DNA from: a beta proteobacterium CB
GTDB taxonomy: Bacteria > Pseudomonadota > Gammaproteobacteria > Burkholderiales > Burkholderiaceae
Length of the DNA: 64,000 nt
Direction of reading: 5' to 3'
Assembly (NCBI GenBank): GCA_000342265.1
Contig: CP004348.1
Coordinates: 1,488,001 to 1,552,000, forward strand
Part shown: piece by piece, positions 56,690-64,000 of the stretch
Position numbering within the stretch: the stretch's first letter is position 1
Layout: every line of letters starts with the position of its first letter
The notes under the pieces: model-generated
The model's database searches: none
Seen by the model: the letters and a program-made list of their open reading frames with translations, nothing else
Told to the model about the DNA's origin: nothing
Program-made: the position numbers and the translations under genes

Positions 56690-56795
56690 CATATCAACTC
56701 AACCGCATTACGCATGAGATCTGGATTGACGTCGATATACTTTTGGGTAACCGCAATCGATTTATGCCGGTAATCGCCCCCTAGAACCAAAGTAA
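56689..56795 (-). pseudogene. Tyrosine recombinase C-terminal remnant
   Basis: On the minus strand: TLVLGGDYRHKSIAVTQKYI and DVNPDLMRNAVELI, then stop. The HKS and the Y in QKYID are the last conserved His and the nucleophilic tyrosine of tyrosine site-specific recombinases. The rest of the gene is missing, cut by the end of the IS3-family element at 56796. Confidence 0.85.
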
Positions 56796-56831
56796 TCAGA
56801 AGTAGAATTTTCTCTATTAGAGGAGTTCTAC

Positions 56832-57098
56832 ATGAAGCGTTCTAAATTTACCGACAGCCAGATCATGGATGCCCTAAAACGGGTCGATGCTGGCTTAGCC
56901 GTTCCAGAGGTCTGCCGTGAGCTGGGCATCAGTACGGCCACTTTTTACAAGTGGCGTGCCAAGTATGGCGGTATGGACACCTCCATGATGGCCCGCATGA
57001 AGGAGCTTGAAGCTGAGAACGCCCGCTTAAAGAAGATGTATATCGAAGAGAAGCTTAAAGCGGAGATCGTGACCGAAGCTCTCGCAAAAAAGTGGTGA
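56832..57098 (+). CDS. IS3-family transposase OrfA
   Basis: 88 residues with a helix-turn-helix ([20 protein letters not shown] then [20 protein letters not shown]) and a leucine zipper-like tail. OrfA binds the IS ends. It is read in frame 0; orfB overlaps it by 7 bp in the -1 frame, at the A6G run at 57086-57092. Confidence 0.92.
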   Translation: MKRSKFTDSQIMDALKRVDAGLAVPEVCRELGISTATFYKWRAKYGGMDTSMMARMKELEAENARLKKMYIEEKLKAEIVTEALAKKW

Positions 57099-57919
57099 GG
57101 CCGTCTCACAGACGTGAGATGGCCCAGCGGGCAGTCAGAGATAAAGCAATCCCCATTCGTTTGGCGTGCGAAGCCTTTAGGGTCAGCGAGTCTTGCTATC
57201 GCTATGAAGCTAAGAATAATGCCGAAAATGAGCTCATTGCTAACTGGCTCATCCGCTTAACCGATAACAACCGCAGTTGGGGCTTTGGCCTTTGCTATTT
57301 ATATCTGCGTAACGTAAAGAACTTCACATGGAACCACAAACGGATCTACCGTATTTACAAGGCTTTAGAGCTCAACTTACGTATTAAACCTCGCAAGCGT
57401 TTGGTGCGCGATAAACCCGATGCCTTAGTTGTGCCGCTCAGTATCAACCAAGTATGGTCAATCGACTTTATGCATGACCAGCTGCAAGATGGCAGATCAA
57501 TCCGCCTCTTTAATGTGATTGATGACTTTAATCGTGAAGCCTTAGGTATTGAAGTGGACTTCTCGCTGCCATCGGAACGCGTAATCCGCTCTTTAGATCA
57601 GATCATTGCTTGGCGAGGCAAACCGGCAGTGATACGAGCGGATAATGGCCCGGAACTTGTCAGTGGCAGACTGATGGAATGGGCAGCAAAGCATCAAATC
57701 CACATACAACATATCCAACCAGGTAAACCACAACAAAATGCCTATGTGGAGCGCTTTAATCGCACCGTCAGATATGAGTGGTTATCTCAACATTATTGGG
57801 AAAGCATTAACGAAGTTCAAGAGTTTGCAACACAATGGATGTATAAATATAATCATCAACGTCCAAACATGGCATTGGGCGGTATTACCCCGAAACAGCG
57901 ACTGGCCATGGTTGCTTAA
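57092..57919 (+). CDS. IS3-family transposase OrfB (DDE catalytic domain)
   Basis: 275 residues from a GTG. Catalytic triad in [10 protein letters not shown] (Asp), [12 protein letters not shown] (Asp) and [12 protein letters not shown] (Glu). It is normally made as an OrfAB fusion by a -1 frameshift on the A6G motif. The frame is complete, so the element could still be active. Confidence 0.93.
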   Translation: MVRPSHRREMAQRAVRDKAIPIRLACEAFRVSESCYRYEAKNNAENELIANWLIRLTDNNRSWGFGLCYLYLRNVKNFTWNHKRIYRIYKALELNLRIKPRKRLVRDKPDALVVPLSINQVWSIDFMHDQLQDGRSIRLFNVIDDFNREALGIEVDFSLPSERVIRSLDQIIAWRGKPAVIRADNGPELVSGRLMEWAAKHQIHIQHIQPGKPQQNAYVERFNRTVRYEWLSQHYWESINEVQEFATQWMYKYNHQRPNMALGGITPKQRLAMVA

Positions 57920-57935
57920 TTAACTCTACTTCTGA

Positions 57936-58137
57936 GAGCGGTGGTTAATGGGGGGATTACCGGGCCCTGCATTTTTGCAGTGGCGCACTGGCAAGTCCCA
58001 ACTCCCTTTTGTCCCCCGTTGCTCATCGCCAATACGCAAATGCATTTCCCCGCTATCTGGCAAATACGCACAGAATCCCGGCACCGTTTGTTTAATCTTT
58101 GCATCTCTATCCCAATGCAATATCCATGACATCAAGA
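57936..58137 (-). pseudogene. 3' fragment of the unknown gene split by IS3-family element 2
   Basis: Minus frame with MSWILHWDRDAKIKQTVPGF and LPDSGEMHLRIGDEQRG. If the IS at 58138-59344 and one copy of its target duplication (AAGA) are removed, this frame joins in phase with the 5' fragment at 59345-59580 and continues through NILMSWILHWD. The gene is at least 144 codons and is cut again at 57935 by IS3 element 1. The family is unknown. Confidence 0.7.
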
Positions 58138-58218
58138 TGTAGTATCCCCTTAGATTCGTACATTTAAAAAGTTGAGTTTTCTGTTGTTTATGGCAGTATT
58201 TACAACAGGAGAATCAAT

Positions 58219-58485
58219 ATGAAGAAGTCACGATTTACAGAGACCCAGATCGTTGGGATTTTGAAAGAAGCTGAGAGTGGCATTGCGATGGCAGATATAT
58301 TGCGCACGCATGGCATTAGCGGCGCTACCTTTTATAAGTGGCGCTCTAAATACGGTGGCCTTGAAGCTTCTGAGCTCAAACGGGTTAAAGAGCTAGAGCA
58401 GCAGCTATCAGAATATAAAACGATGGTTGCTGAACTCACCCACGATAACCGAGCGCTCAAGAACCTCATTGAAAAAAAGCTCTAG
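58219..58485 (+). CDS. IS3-family transposase OrfA (element 2)
   Basis: 88 residues ([20 protein letters not shown] then [16 protein letters not shown]), with a helix-turn-helix and a coiled coil. The orfA end contains the A7G slippery site (58472-58479) used to make the OrfAB fusion. Confidence 0.92.
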   Translation: MKKSRFTETQIVGILKEAESGIAMADILRTHGISGATFYKWRSKYGGLEASELKRVKELEQQLSEYKTMVAELTHDNRALKNLIEKKL

Positions 58486-59330
58486 CGCCAACCGGTAAAA
58501 GAGATGCAGTTGATTACCTGGTTGGCGAAGAAGCAGTACCCATTACAAGGGCTTGCGCTCATCTGGGGCTGGCCAGGTCATCGTATTACGAGCGCCCCAC
58601 AAGTAGGTCTAAAGCGGATGAGCCCGTCATTGAAGTACTTAATCAAGTAGTTGCCAAGAATGGGCGCTGGGGTTTTAGGCTGTGTTTTGATTGGATGCGC
58701 AATCAGGGCTATGAGTGGAATCACAAGCGGGTATGGCGTATTTATAAGGAGATGGGCTTGAACTTACCCAGAAGAACTAAGAAGCGCATCCCCAAGATGC
58801 CGAGAGTTCCGCTCATTGCGCCAACCCAGTCCAACACGATGTGGGCCTTAGATTTTATGTACGACACCTTGCATTACGGCAGACCCTTTAGAACCCTGAA
58901 CGTCATTGATGAATCCAATCGTGAGATCTTAGCTATTGAAATTGATATTAGTTTGCCAGCAGCCAGAGTAGTCAGAACATTAGAGCATCTGGAAGAGATC
59001 CATGGTTTACCTCAGGCGATACGTCTGGACAACGGGAGCGAACTACGGTCTGCCATCTTTATGGGCTGGTGCGAAGAAAAAGGGATTGAACTCAAATTTA
59101 TCCAGCCGGGCAAACCGCAACAAAATGCGTTTATTGAACGCTTTAATAAAACCTACCGTCATGAAGTACTCAATGCGTATTTATTTGAAAACCTCAGGGA
59201 GGTACGTGAAATTACAGAAAACTGGATCACGATTTACAACGAAGAAAGACCACACAGCTCCCTTGGCAGAATATCGCCTAGGGACTACCGAGCACAGGCA
59301 GAAAACAACACTTTAGGAATGTCGGCTTGA
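58476..59330 (+). CDS. IS3-family transposase OrfB (element 2), expressed by -1 frameshift
   Basis: The -1 frame continues after the slippery site as [20 protein letters not shown] and [20 protein letters not shown] to a stop at 59328. Catalytic residues: [10 protein letters not shown] (Asp), IRLDNGSEL (Asp) and [10 protein letters not shown] (Glu). It has no proper start codon in the first part (ATG at 58695), so the frameshift is needed. Confidence 0.9.
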   Translation, partial: KALAPTGKRDAVDYLVGEEAVPITRACAHLGLARSSYYERPTSRSKADEPVIEVLNQVVAKNGRWGFRLCFDWMRNQGYEWNHKRVWRIYKEMGLNLPRRTKKRIPKMPRVPLIAPTQSNTMWALDFMYDTLHYGRPFRTLNVIDESNREILAIEIDISLPAARVVRTLEHLEEIHGLPQAIRLDNGSELRSAIFMGWCEEKGIELKFIQPGKPQQNAFIERFNKTYRHEVLNAYLFENLREVREITENWITIYNEERPHSSLGRISPRDYRAQAENNTLGMSA

Positions 59331-59344
59331 CGGGGGATACTACA

Positions 59345-59580
59345 AAGATATTCGGCGCTTTAGGTAGGTCTGTATTAATTAGCTCATTAACAATATCTAT
59401 TTGCTCTTGTATCTGAGCGCGGCCCTCCCAATGTATGTAGCTATAAAAATCGACTAAATACTTTTGCATAGGGTTATGTAGTTCGATTGAGCCGTTATAA
59501 GCAGCGCGATTAAACACCATATTTCCATAGCTTCCTGAAAATTTTTCATTAATAAACATTCTGACTGCAATTTCTCTCAT
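59345..59580 (-). pseudogene. 5' fragment of an unknown gene split by IS3-family element 2
   Basis: Minus-strand frame from ATG at 59580 with ribosome binding site AAGGAGATAAAA. The first 78 codons include NRAAYNGSIELHNPMQKYLV and DFYSYIHWEGRAQIQEQIDI. The IS at 58138-59344 interrupts it; the rest lies at 57936-58137. No family recognised; it could be a plasmid or island function. Confidence 0.75.
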
Positions 59581-59987
59581 TTTTATCTCCTTTTAGATGA
59601 GTGATGTTGCAAGTCGCTTGGTTGATTAGTTTCTTAGTTGGTTGCTAGTAGAAGAGATCTCAAAAGATCGTTACTTGGTGATTAGTTGCTTCTCTCAATA
59701 GAGAGAGGTGCTTTTGTGTTGCTAGTCAGAGTTATTCATTTGCCACTAAGTGACTTACTTAACTCCATTAGCTACTACTTACTCAGCTAGTAACGCTTTT
59801 TCTCTACCTCGGTAACCCACTCTGTCGCAACCGAGCAACTCACAAAAATATTTATCCCTTGATAAGAAAGACCGCATTTTTTCTGTCCAAAATGCTCTGA
59901 ATTCCACAGAACACCAAATAGAGGTCGCCCTCAACCCAAGATCAACCATATATTGCGCATGTCCCCCACCTTTATAAGGAGAACACA
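59581..59987. other. Noncoding region between divergent genes (copy 2)
   Basis: 407 bp, the same as 55029-55435. Contains the promoters for the split gene and the DUF6641 gene, a hairpin at 59691-59706 and short degenerate repeats. No gene supported. Confidence 0.55.
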
Positions 59988-60437
59988 ATGAGCGCACCAA
60001 ATTTGCTAAGCAATCTGCAATTTATAGATACCGTAAGACCAAGATCTATGCCAGCAGTACAGCAAAGAAGAAACAAACTTAGCAACCAACTATGGCAACA
60101 GATCCAGCTAGCCAAAAGCCAAATAGAACATACCCACTTTGTCGTGAAACGCAGGGTTACTGTTAAAGACGTAGAAGGTAACTATAAGAGCATTGAACGT
60201 CCAAAACGCATTAAAACCTGGTGGTTTATGTCTAGTGACGGCTCTTTATGTCTATCAGTTTTTTACGGAAGCAAACGTATTGAGATTGTTCCTGGCAAAA
60301 CCTTTATTTCAGTAAAGAATATAGCCGAATTAGTAAAAACACTGGAACTACTAAAGTCTGAGACTGAAGCTGGGAGCTTGGATCGGGCTATTGAAAATGC
60401 CAGTGGCGCACAGAAATTGAACTTTAATAAAAAATAG
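59988..60437 (+). CDS. DUF6641 family protein
   Basis: 149 residues: RPRSMPAVQQRRNKLSNQLW, QIQLAKSQIEHT, RPKRIKTWWFMSSDGSLCLS and VFYGSKRIEIVPGKTFISVK. The order matches DUF6641, a family of unknown function found on plasmids and integrative elements. RBS AAGGAGAACACA precedes the ATG. This is the intact copy; three tiny genes follow. Confidence 0.75.
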   Translation: MSAPNLLSNLQFIDTVRPRSMPAVQQRRNKLSNQLWQQIQLAKSQIEHTHFVVKRRVTVKDVEGNYKSIERPKRIKTWWFMSSDGSLCLSVFYGSKRIEIVPGKTFISVKNIAELVKTLELLKSETEAGSLDRAIENASGAQKLNFNKK

Positions 60438-60508
60438 TTAGCGATATAAGCGTTACTTGAAGTAACGCTTGATTTATTGCAGGTTGATAAGAAAAGCTAA
60501 ATATTGAT

Positions 60509-60655
60509 ATGAAAAGATATAAGGCAACAGTAAATGCAAGCGGACTATGGGTTGAGACGATTCTCTTTGCTCAAAATCAAGCCCAAGCCTATGCACTCTT
60601 CAAGGCAATCTTTGGTTCAAGTAACGTGCCGCATCAACCATTACAGATTGGGTAA
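60509..60655 (+). CDS. Small protein of 48 residues
   Basis: MKRYKATVNASGLWVETILF then AQNQAQAYALFKAIFGSSNV. It is short with a beta-strand/helix alternation that looks like a real fold. It lies 71 bp after DUF6641 and 2 bp before the next tiny gene. Family unknown. Confidence 0.55.
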   Translation: MKRYKATVNASGLWVETILFAQNQAQAYALFKAIFGSSNVPHQPLQIG

Positions 60656-60657
60656 CT

Positions 60658-60837
60658 ATGAGATTTGATGAAATAGCCCCAATCAAACCATTAAGCCCCG
60701 AGCAAGCTAGACTTAAATCAATGAAGGATCGTGTTAAGCGAGATCAAGAGGCTATAAAAGCGGAGCGAGCCAGGCAGAAGATCAAAGCTGGGCAAGCAGA
60801 ACTTATGCAAATAGAGAGCGCAGTACAAAATGAATAA
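60658..60837 (+). CDS. Small charged coiled-coil protein of 59 residues
   Basis: MRFDEIAPIKPLSPEQARLK then a helix rich in K, R, E and Q to the end. Probably one long helix; family unknown. It overlaps the next gene by 8 bp. Confidence 0.55.
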   Translation: MRFDEIAPIKPLSPEQARLKSMKDRVKRDQEAIKAERARQKIKAGQAELMQIESAVQNE

Positions 60838-60976
60838 TGCCTATACCGCCTGGATGACTGCAGGCACTTATGGGAACTTTAATGGTGCGCTATCAACGGC
60901 ACTACGCAAAAAGAAAGCTGGCGCTATTGCAGTACAGATTCAAGATGTCAATAAAGCTGTGGTGTACAGCTCTTAG
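60830..60976 (+). CDS. Small protein of 48 residues
   Basis: MNNAYTAWMTAGTYGNFNGA then LSTALRKKKAGAIAVQIQDV. Overlaps the preceding tiny gene by 8 bp, so translation is likely coupled. Unknown function. The 156 bp after it (60977-61132) has no gene that I can support. Confidence 0.5.
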   Translation: MNNAYTAWMTAGTYGNFNGALSTALRKKKAGAIAVQIQDVNKAVVYSS

Positions 60977-61132
60977 AACAAACTTATTTCTCCAACTTTG
61001 GCTCAACTAAATTCGCATCTGCAGGGTCAGAACCCACATCAATTACAAAGGTTGTTCCTCGTATGCCGATTACAGCAGTTGGCGTAGATCACTTAATGCT
61101 GATTCTAAATCCTGCTAGCTTGGTAGTTAAAA

Positions 61133-61759
61133 TCAAATAACCACAAAATCGCTCGCAGACAAGCCTGTAGGCTTGTTACTCAATACAGCAAAGGTAGTCG
61201 CGCTATAACTTGTGCCCGAGCCATCCTGATCGAAGGCTAAAGCGCCAGTACTGCTGTTATAGCAGACACGACTTGAATTCGACCACGTATCGGTTGCAAA
61301 CAGCGTACTATCAAGGCATCCGGACGTATTAAACGCGCCAGTAAAGATGCTGCTTGATAGGTCAATCTTGTCTTCACTGTGCACAAAGTCAGTAATGGTC
61401 ACGAGGCTTAGGCCTGATTTGGTCACATAGGCATCCGCTCTGACGGTCCCGCTGGTTACAAAATCAACCACGAGGTCTTCTTCAGCCAACTGCTTAAATG
61501 ACTTGGATTTGAGGCTTAATTCCTGGCTTATCTTAGCCATGGTCTGCTCATAGAGTGCTATAGAGGTATGCTTGGCCTCCTCAAGATCCGCCTGGCCAGT
61601 GCTCATGGAGTGCCACTGACAATTGGGCAACCTAAAGCGGCATTGCCATTGATTGCTGCCTGATCGCTTAAAGAGACTTACTAAACCTCGGTGGAGGTGA
61701 ATTACATCAGCAGACTGGGATGCACTAGATTTGAAGAAAAGCTGGTTTAGATTTTGCAC
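61133..61759 (-). CDS. Chimeric protein: integrase N-terminal part joined to RTX-type C-terminal part
   Basis: 208 residues. Residues about 25-96 (GLVSLFKRSGSNQWQCRFRL, WHSMSTGQADLEEAKHTSIA, SFKQLAEEDL) match the N-terminal arm of tyrosine recombinases that make up phage and island integrases. From about 97 the sequence changes to VTITDFVHSEDKIDLSSSIF, VCYNSSTGALAFDQDGSG and a final LSNKPTGLSASDFVVI, typical of the C-terminal end of hemolysin-type calcium-binding (RTX) proteins. The frame is intact through the join. It is probably a rearrangement product, not a functional protein. Confidence 0.7.
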   Translation of the reverse strand: MQNLNQLFFKSSASQSADVIHLHRGLVSLFKRSGSNQWQCRFRLPNCQWHSMSTGQADLEEAKHTSIALYEQTMAKISQELSLKSKSFKQLAEEDLVVDFVTSGTVRADAYVTKSGLSLVTITDFVHSEDKIDLSSSIFTGAFNTSGCLDSTLFATDTWSNSSRVCYNSSTGALAFDQDGSGTSYSATTFAVLSNKPTGLSASDFVVI

Positions 61760-61760
61760 T

Positions 61761-61785
61761 CAAGTGTCGTGTTTCGAGACACTTG
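61761..61785. promoter_or_regulatory. Inverted repeat upstream of the chimeric gene
   Basis: CAAGTGTC at 61761-61768 and GACACTTG at 61778-61785 are perfect inverse copies with a 9-bp spacer, directly upstream of the start at 61759. It could be an operator for an integrase-type promoter; the regulator is unknown. Confidence 0.4.
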
Positions 61786-61876
61786 TAGCTTAACTTCAGA
61801 TTTCAGGAAGGTCGATCGGAAAATTTGTCGAGTAAACCGACATTTCATGTGTGGATATCTGGTAGGCAGACTCCGA

Positions 61877-63094
61877 CCTTGATTTCAACCCGTCGATGCA
61901 ACACACTACAAACTGCGTAAGCGCAAGGAGTGTTGCTCATGAAACAACGACCTCGAATCTATTACACAGCTACCCAGAAGGCCTTAATGTGGGAGCGCTG
62001 GAAAAAAGGTGATTCTCTCCAGCAGATTGCCCAGTTATTTGATCGCCACCACTCGGCAGTTCAGCGAATTTTGGCTGAGAGTGGCGGTATCAGACCCCCA
62101 GAGCGAACTCGATCCAAACTAGCATTAACCTTAGCTGAACGGGAAGCCATCTCACGTGGTCTGGCAAGCGGTCAATCCATGAGATCAATTGCTACCGAGT
62201 TGGGCCGCTCGCCTTCCACGATTAGTCGTGAGATTGGTCGTAATGGTGATCCAGAGAGCTATCGAGCCAATCAATCAGACCAGTCTGCTTGGGACAGGGC
62301 ACATCGCCCTCAGACTTGTAAACTAGTCTTGAATAAAGCCTTAGCGCATCTGGTGGCAGATAAACTGCAGCACTACTGGTCACCACAACAGATTGCCGGA
62401 TGGCTAAAAGAGACTTATCCAGATCAGGAGGACTATCAGGTGTCACACGAAACGATCTACCTTAGCCTCTTCATCCAAGCCCGTGGAGCCTTAAAGAAAG
62501 AGCTCACCCAGCATTTACGACGTACCCGCATCATGCGCCGTTCACGCCATCACACCCTCAAAGATATCGGCCTTGGAAAAATTAAGGATGCAGTCTCGAT
62601 CAGAGAGCGGCCAGCCGAGGCAGAAGATAGAGCTGTTCCCGGCCATTGGGAAGGCGATCTTTTGTATGGAGATGCCAATAGCCAGATTGCCACTTTGGTG
62701 GAACGACAAACCCGGTATGTGATGTTGGTGAAGGTAGCTCGCAAAGATAGCGAGACAGTGGTTAATGCACTTATCAAGCATGCCCGCAAGTTACCGCAAG
62801 AGCTGTATAAATCCTTAACTTGGGATCGAGGTATAGAGATGGCTCAGCACAAACGCTTTACTCTAGCTACCGATGTGCAAGTATATTTTTGCGATCCGCA
62901 GCATCCTTGGCAACGAGGGTCTAATGAAAATACCAATGGTTTATTAAGACAGTACTTCCCAAAAGGAATGAGCCTGGCCAATTACTCTCAAGCAAAACTC
63001 AATGCCGTAGCAAGGCAACTCAATGAACGTCCTAGAAAAACACTAAACTATCAAACACCGGCAGAACGTTTTGCCCTAACTGTTGCATCGACGG
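61877..63094 (+). mobile_element. IS30-family element, right end truncated
   Basis: Left terminal repeat begins CCTTGATTTCAACCCGTCG (61877). The right copy should end 15 bp after TCGACGG, as in the small element at 47508, but at 63094/63095 the sequence changes directly to the inside of the IS3 element 2 sequence. So the right end is damaged and the element is probably not mobile on its own. Confidence 0.88.
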
Positions 63095-63180
63095 ATATAA
63101 AACGATGGTTGCTGAACTCACCCACGATAACCGAGCGCTCAAGAACCTCATTGAAAAAAAGCTCTAGCGCCAACCGGTAA
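61939..63180 (+). CDS. IS30-family transposase with hybrid C-terminus
   Basis: An intact frame from the ATG at 61939 (RBS AAGGAG 8 bp upstream; a TTG 3 codons earlier is possible). N-terminal helix-turn-helix regions ([40 protein letters not shown]), then the DDE domain [10 protein letters not shown] (Asp), TWDRGIEMA (Asp) and [13 protein letters not shown] (Glu). The natural C-terminus (VASTG-stop in the 47508 element) is replaced by about 28 residues read out of frame from IS3 sequence. Confidence 0.88.
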   Translation: MKQRPRIYYTATQKALMWERWKKGDSLQQIAQLFDRHHSAVQRILAESGGIRPPERTRSKLALTLAEREAISRGLASGQSMRSIATELGRSPSTISREIGRNGDPESYRANQSDQSAWDRAHRPQTCKLVLNKALAHLVADKLQHYWSPQQIAGWLKETYPDQEDYQVSHETIYLSLFIQARGALKKELTQHLRRTRIMRRSRHHTLKDIGLGKIKDAVSIRERPAEAEDRAVPGHWEGDLLYGDANSQIATLVERQTRYVMLVKVARKDSETVVNALIKHARKLPQELYKSLTWDRGIEMAQHKRFTLATDVQVYFCDPQHPWQRGSNENTNGLLRQYFPKGMSLANYSQAKLNAVARQLNERPRKTLNYQTPAERFALTVASTDIKRWLLNSPTITERSRTSLKKSSSANR

Positions 63181-64000
63181 AAGAGATGCAGTTGATTACC
63201 TGGTTGGCGAAGAAGCAGTACCCATTACAAGGGCTTGCGCTCATCTGGGGCTGGCCAGGTCATCGTATTACGAGCGCCCCACAAGTAGGTCTAAAGCGGA
63301 TGAGCCCGTCATTGAAGTACTTAATCAAGTAGTTGCCAAGAATGGGCGCTGGGGTTTTAGGCTGTGTTTTGATTGGATGCGCAATCAGGGCTATGAGTGG
63401 AATCACAAGCGGGTATGGCGTATTTATAAGGAGATGGGCTTGAACTTACCCAGAAGAACTAAGAAGCGCATCCCCAAGATGCCGAGAGTTCCGCTCATTG
63501 CGCCAACCCAGTCCAACACGATGTGGGCCTTAGATTTTATGTACGACACCTTGCATTACGGCAGACCCTTTAGAACCCTGAACGTCATTGATGAATCCAA
63601 TCGTGAGATCTTAGCTATTGAAATTGATATTAGTTTGCCAGCAGCCAGAGTAGTCAGAACATTAGAGCATCTGGAAGAGATCCATGGTTTACCTCAGGCG
63701 ATACGTCTGGACAACGGGAGCGAACTACGGTCTGCCATCTTTATGGGCTGGTGCGAAGAAAAAGGGATTGAACTCAAATTTATCCAGCCGGGCAAACCGC
63801 AACAAAATGCGTTTATTGAACGCTTTAATAAAACCTACCGTCATGAAGTACTCAATGCGTATTTATTTGAAAACCTCAGGGAGGTACGTGAAATTACAGA
63901 AAACTGGATCACGATTTACAACGAAGAAAGACCACACAGCTCCCTTGGCAGAATATCGCCTAGGGACTACCGAGCACAGGCAGAAAACAACACTTTAGGA
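63095..64000 (+). mobile_element. IS3-family element 2, partial second copy
   Basis: Bases 63095-64000 match 58413-59318 without a difference that I can see. The first 275 bp (left end and most of orfA) are missing, replaced by the IS30 element; the right end would lie about 26 bp beyond the window. Confidence 0.9.
63158..64000 (+). pseudogene. IS3-family OrfB, partial copy without its orfA start
   Basis: Same frame as 58476-59330, running to the window edge with its stop about 12 bp outside. The orfA start is lost, so normal frameshift expression is not possible. DDE residues are still present. Confidence 0.85.

Larger units (their letters stand above)
56796..57935 (+). mobile_element. IS3-family insertion sequence 1
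   Basis: A 1,140-bp element with ends TCAGAAGTAGA (56796-56806) and its inverse (57925-57935), carrying orfA and orfB with an A6G slippery site. No target duplication is visible (left flank TAA, right flank GAG). It lies between the recombinase remnant and the 3' fragment of an unknown gene. Confidence 0.85.
58138..59344 (+). mobile_element. IS3-family insertion sequence 2
   Basis: A 1,207-bp element with perfect 12-bp ends TGTAGTATCCCC and GGGGATACTACA (longer imperfect repeats behind), flanked by the direct duplication AAGA (58134-58137 and 59345-59348). It carries orfA and orfB joined by frameshifting on an A7G run at 58472-58479. It is clearly a recent insertion into the minus-strand gene. 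Confidence 0.93.
59335..60290. repeat. 956-bp direct repeat, copy 2
   Basis: Matches 54783-55738 (offset 4552), apparently base for base. Here the left end lies within the IS3 element, and the right end continues into the rest of the DUF6641 gene, so this copy is the more complete one. The 4,552 bp between the copies could be deleted by recombination. Confidence 0.9.

Noticed and set aside
57936-58142. Plus-strand short frames at the edge of IS3 element 2
   Set aside because: They are shadows of the minus-strand split gene, whose frame is restored when the IS is removed.
61000-61132. Plus-strand open frame after the tiny genes, ending in LVVKIK
   Set aside because: No start codon with a ribosome binding site and no recognisable family; it lies next to a rearrangement point.

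Overview
The window looks like a chromosomal segment of a freshwater betaproteobacterium of the Burkholderiaceae, most like Polynucleobacter. This is inferred from gene content and order (cbb3 oxidase cluster with an Fnr-type regulator, complete ccm operon, cluster of photolyase and DUF genes) and from the moderate GC content; no database search was possible.

Positions 1-20,400 are respiratory. A divergent SafE-like gene and an Fnr-type regulator flank a minus-strand cbb3 oxidase set: a TAXI-family binding protein, a 2OG-Fe dioxygenase and an MFS transporter lead into ccoI-ccoS, and a perfect FNR box at 6631-6644 precedes ccoN-O-Q-P-G-H. After an SDR gene comes a tightly overlapping ccmABCDEFGHI operon for cytochrome c maturation, which supplies haem attachment for the c-type subunits CcoO and CcoP. 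Positions 20,500-23,400 hold a binding protein, a small secreted protein, a quinone reductase and a DUF2452 gene.

Positions 23,400-42,100 are a light and stress neighbourhood. There are three different photolyase/cryptochrome genes (FeS-BCP type, DASH type, classical type) among small conserved families (DUF3833, chalcone-isomerase-like, DCC thioredoxin-like, TIGR03643, DUF2237, DUF2256), a histone-deacetylase-like amidohydrolase, glutathione peroxidase, and paralogous FolE and FolB that could feed folate/pterin chromophore synthesis. Embedded here is an ion-channel and ATPase block; four of its genes lie behind a second perfect FNR box (34128-34141).

Positions 42,100-54,780 hold a glycosyltransferase, an amidohydrolase, an outer-membrane protein, a double cupin, a penicillin-V-acylase-like hydrolase, PEP carboxylase, a LysR regulator, and a catabolic set of etfA, etfB and a CoA-transferase. 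The acyl-CoA dehydrogenase that should head this set survives only as its last 47 codons. A 124-bp internally deleted IS30 derivative sits just behind ppc, and an aldehyde dehydrogenase remnant lies between the LysR gene and etfA.

Positions 54,783-64,000 are a scrambled mobile island. A 956-bp direct repeat (copies at 54783 and 59335) encloses a 5'-truncated SIR2-like gene, the C-terminal end of a tyrosine recombinase, and two different IS3-family elements. One of these carries a clear 4-bp target duplication and splits an unknown gene. Beyond the second repeat are an intact DUF6641 gene, three overlapping or adjacent tiny genes, a chimeric integrase/RTX gene, an IS30 element with a damaged right end, and a further partial IS3 copy running off the window. 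The island has broken the catabolic operon at 54,782.
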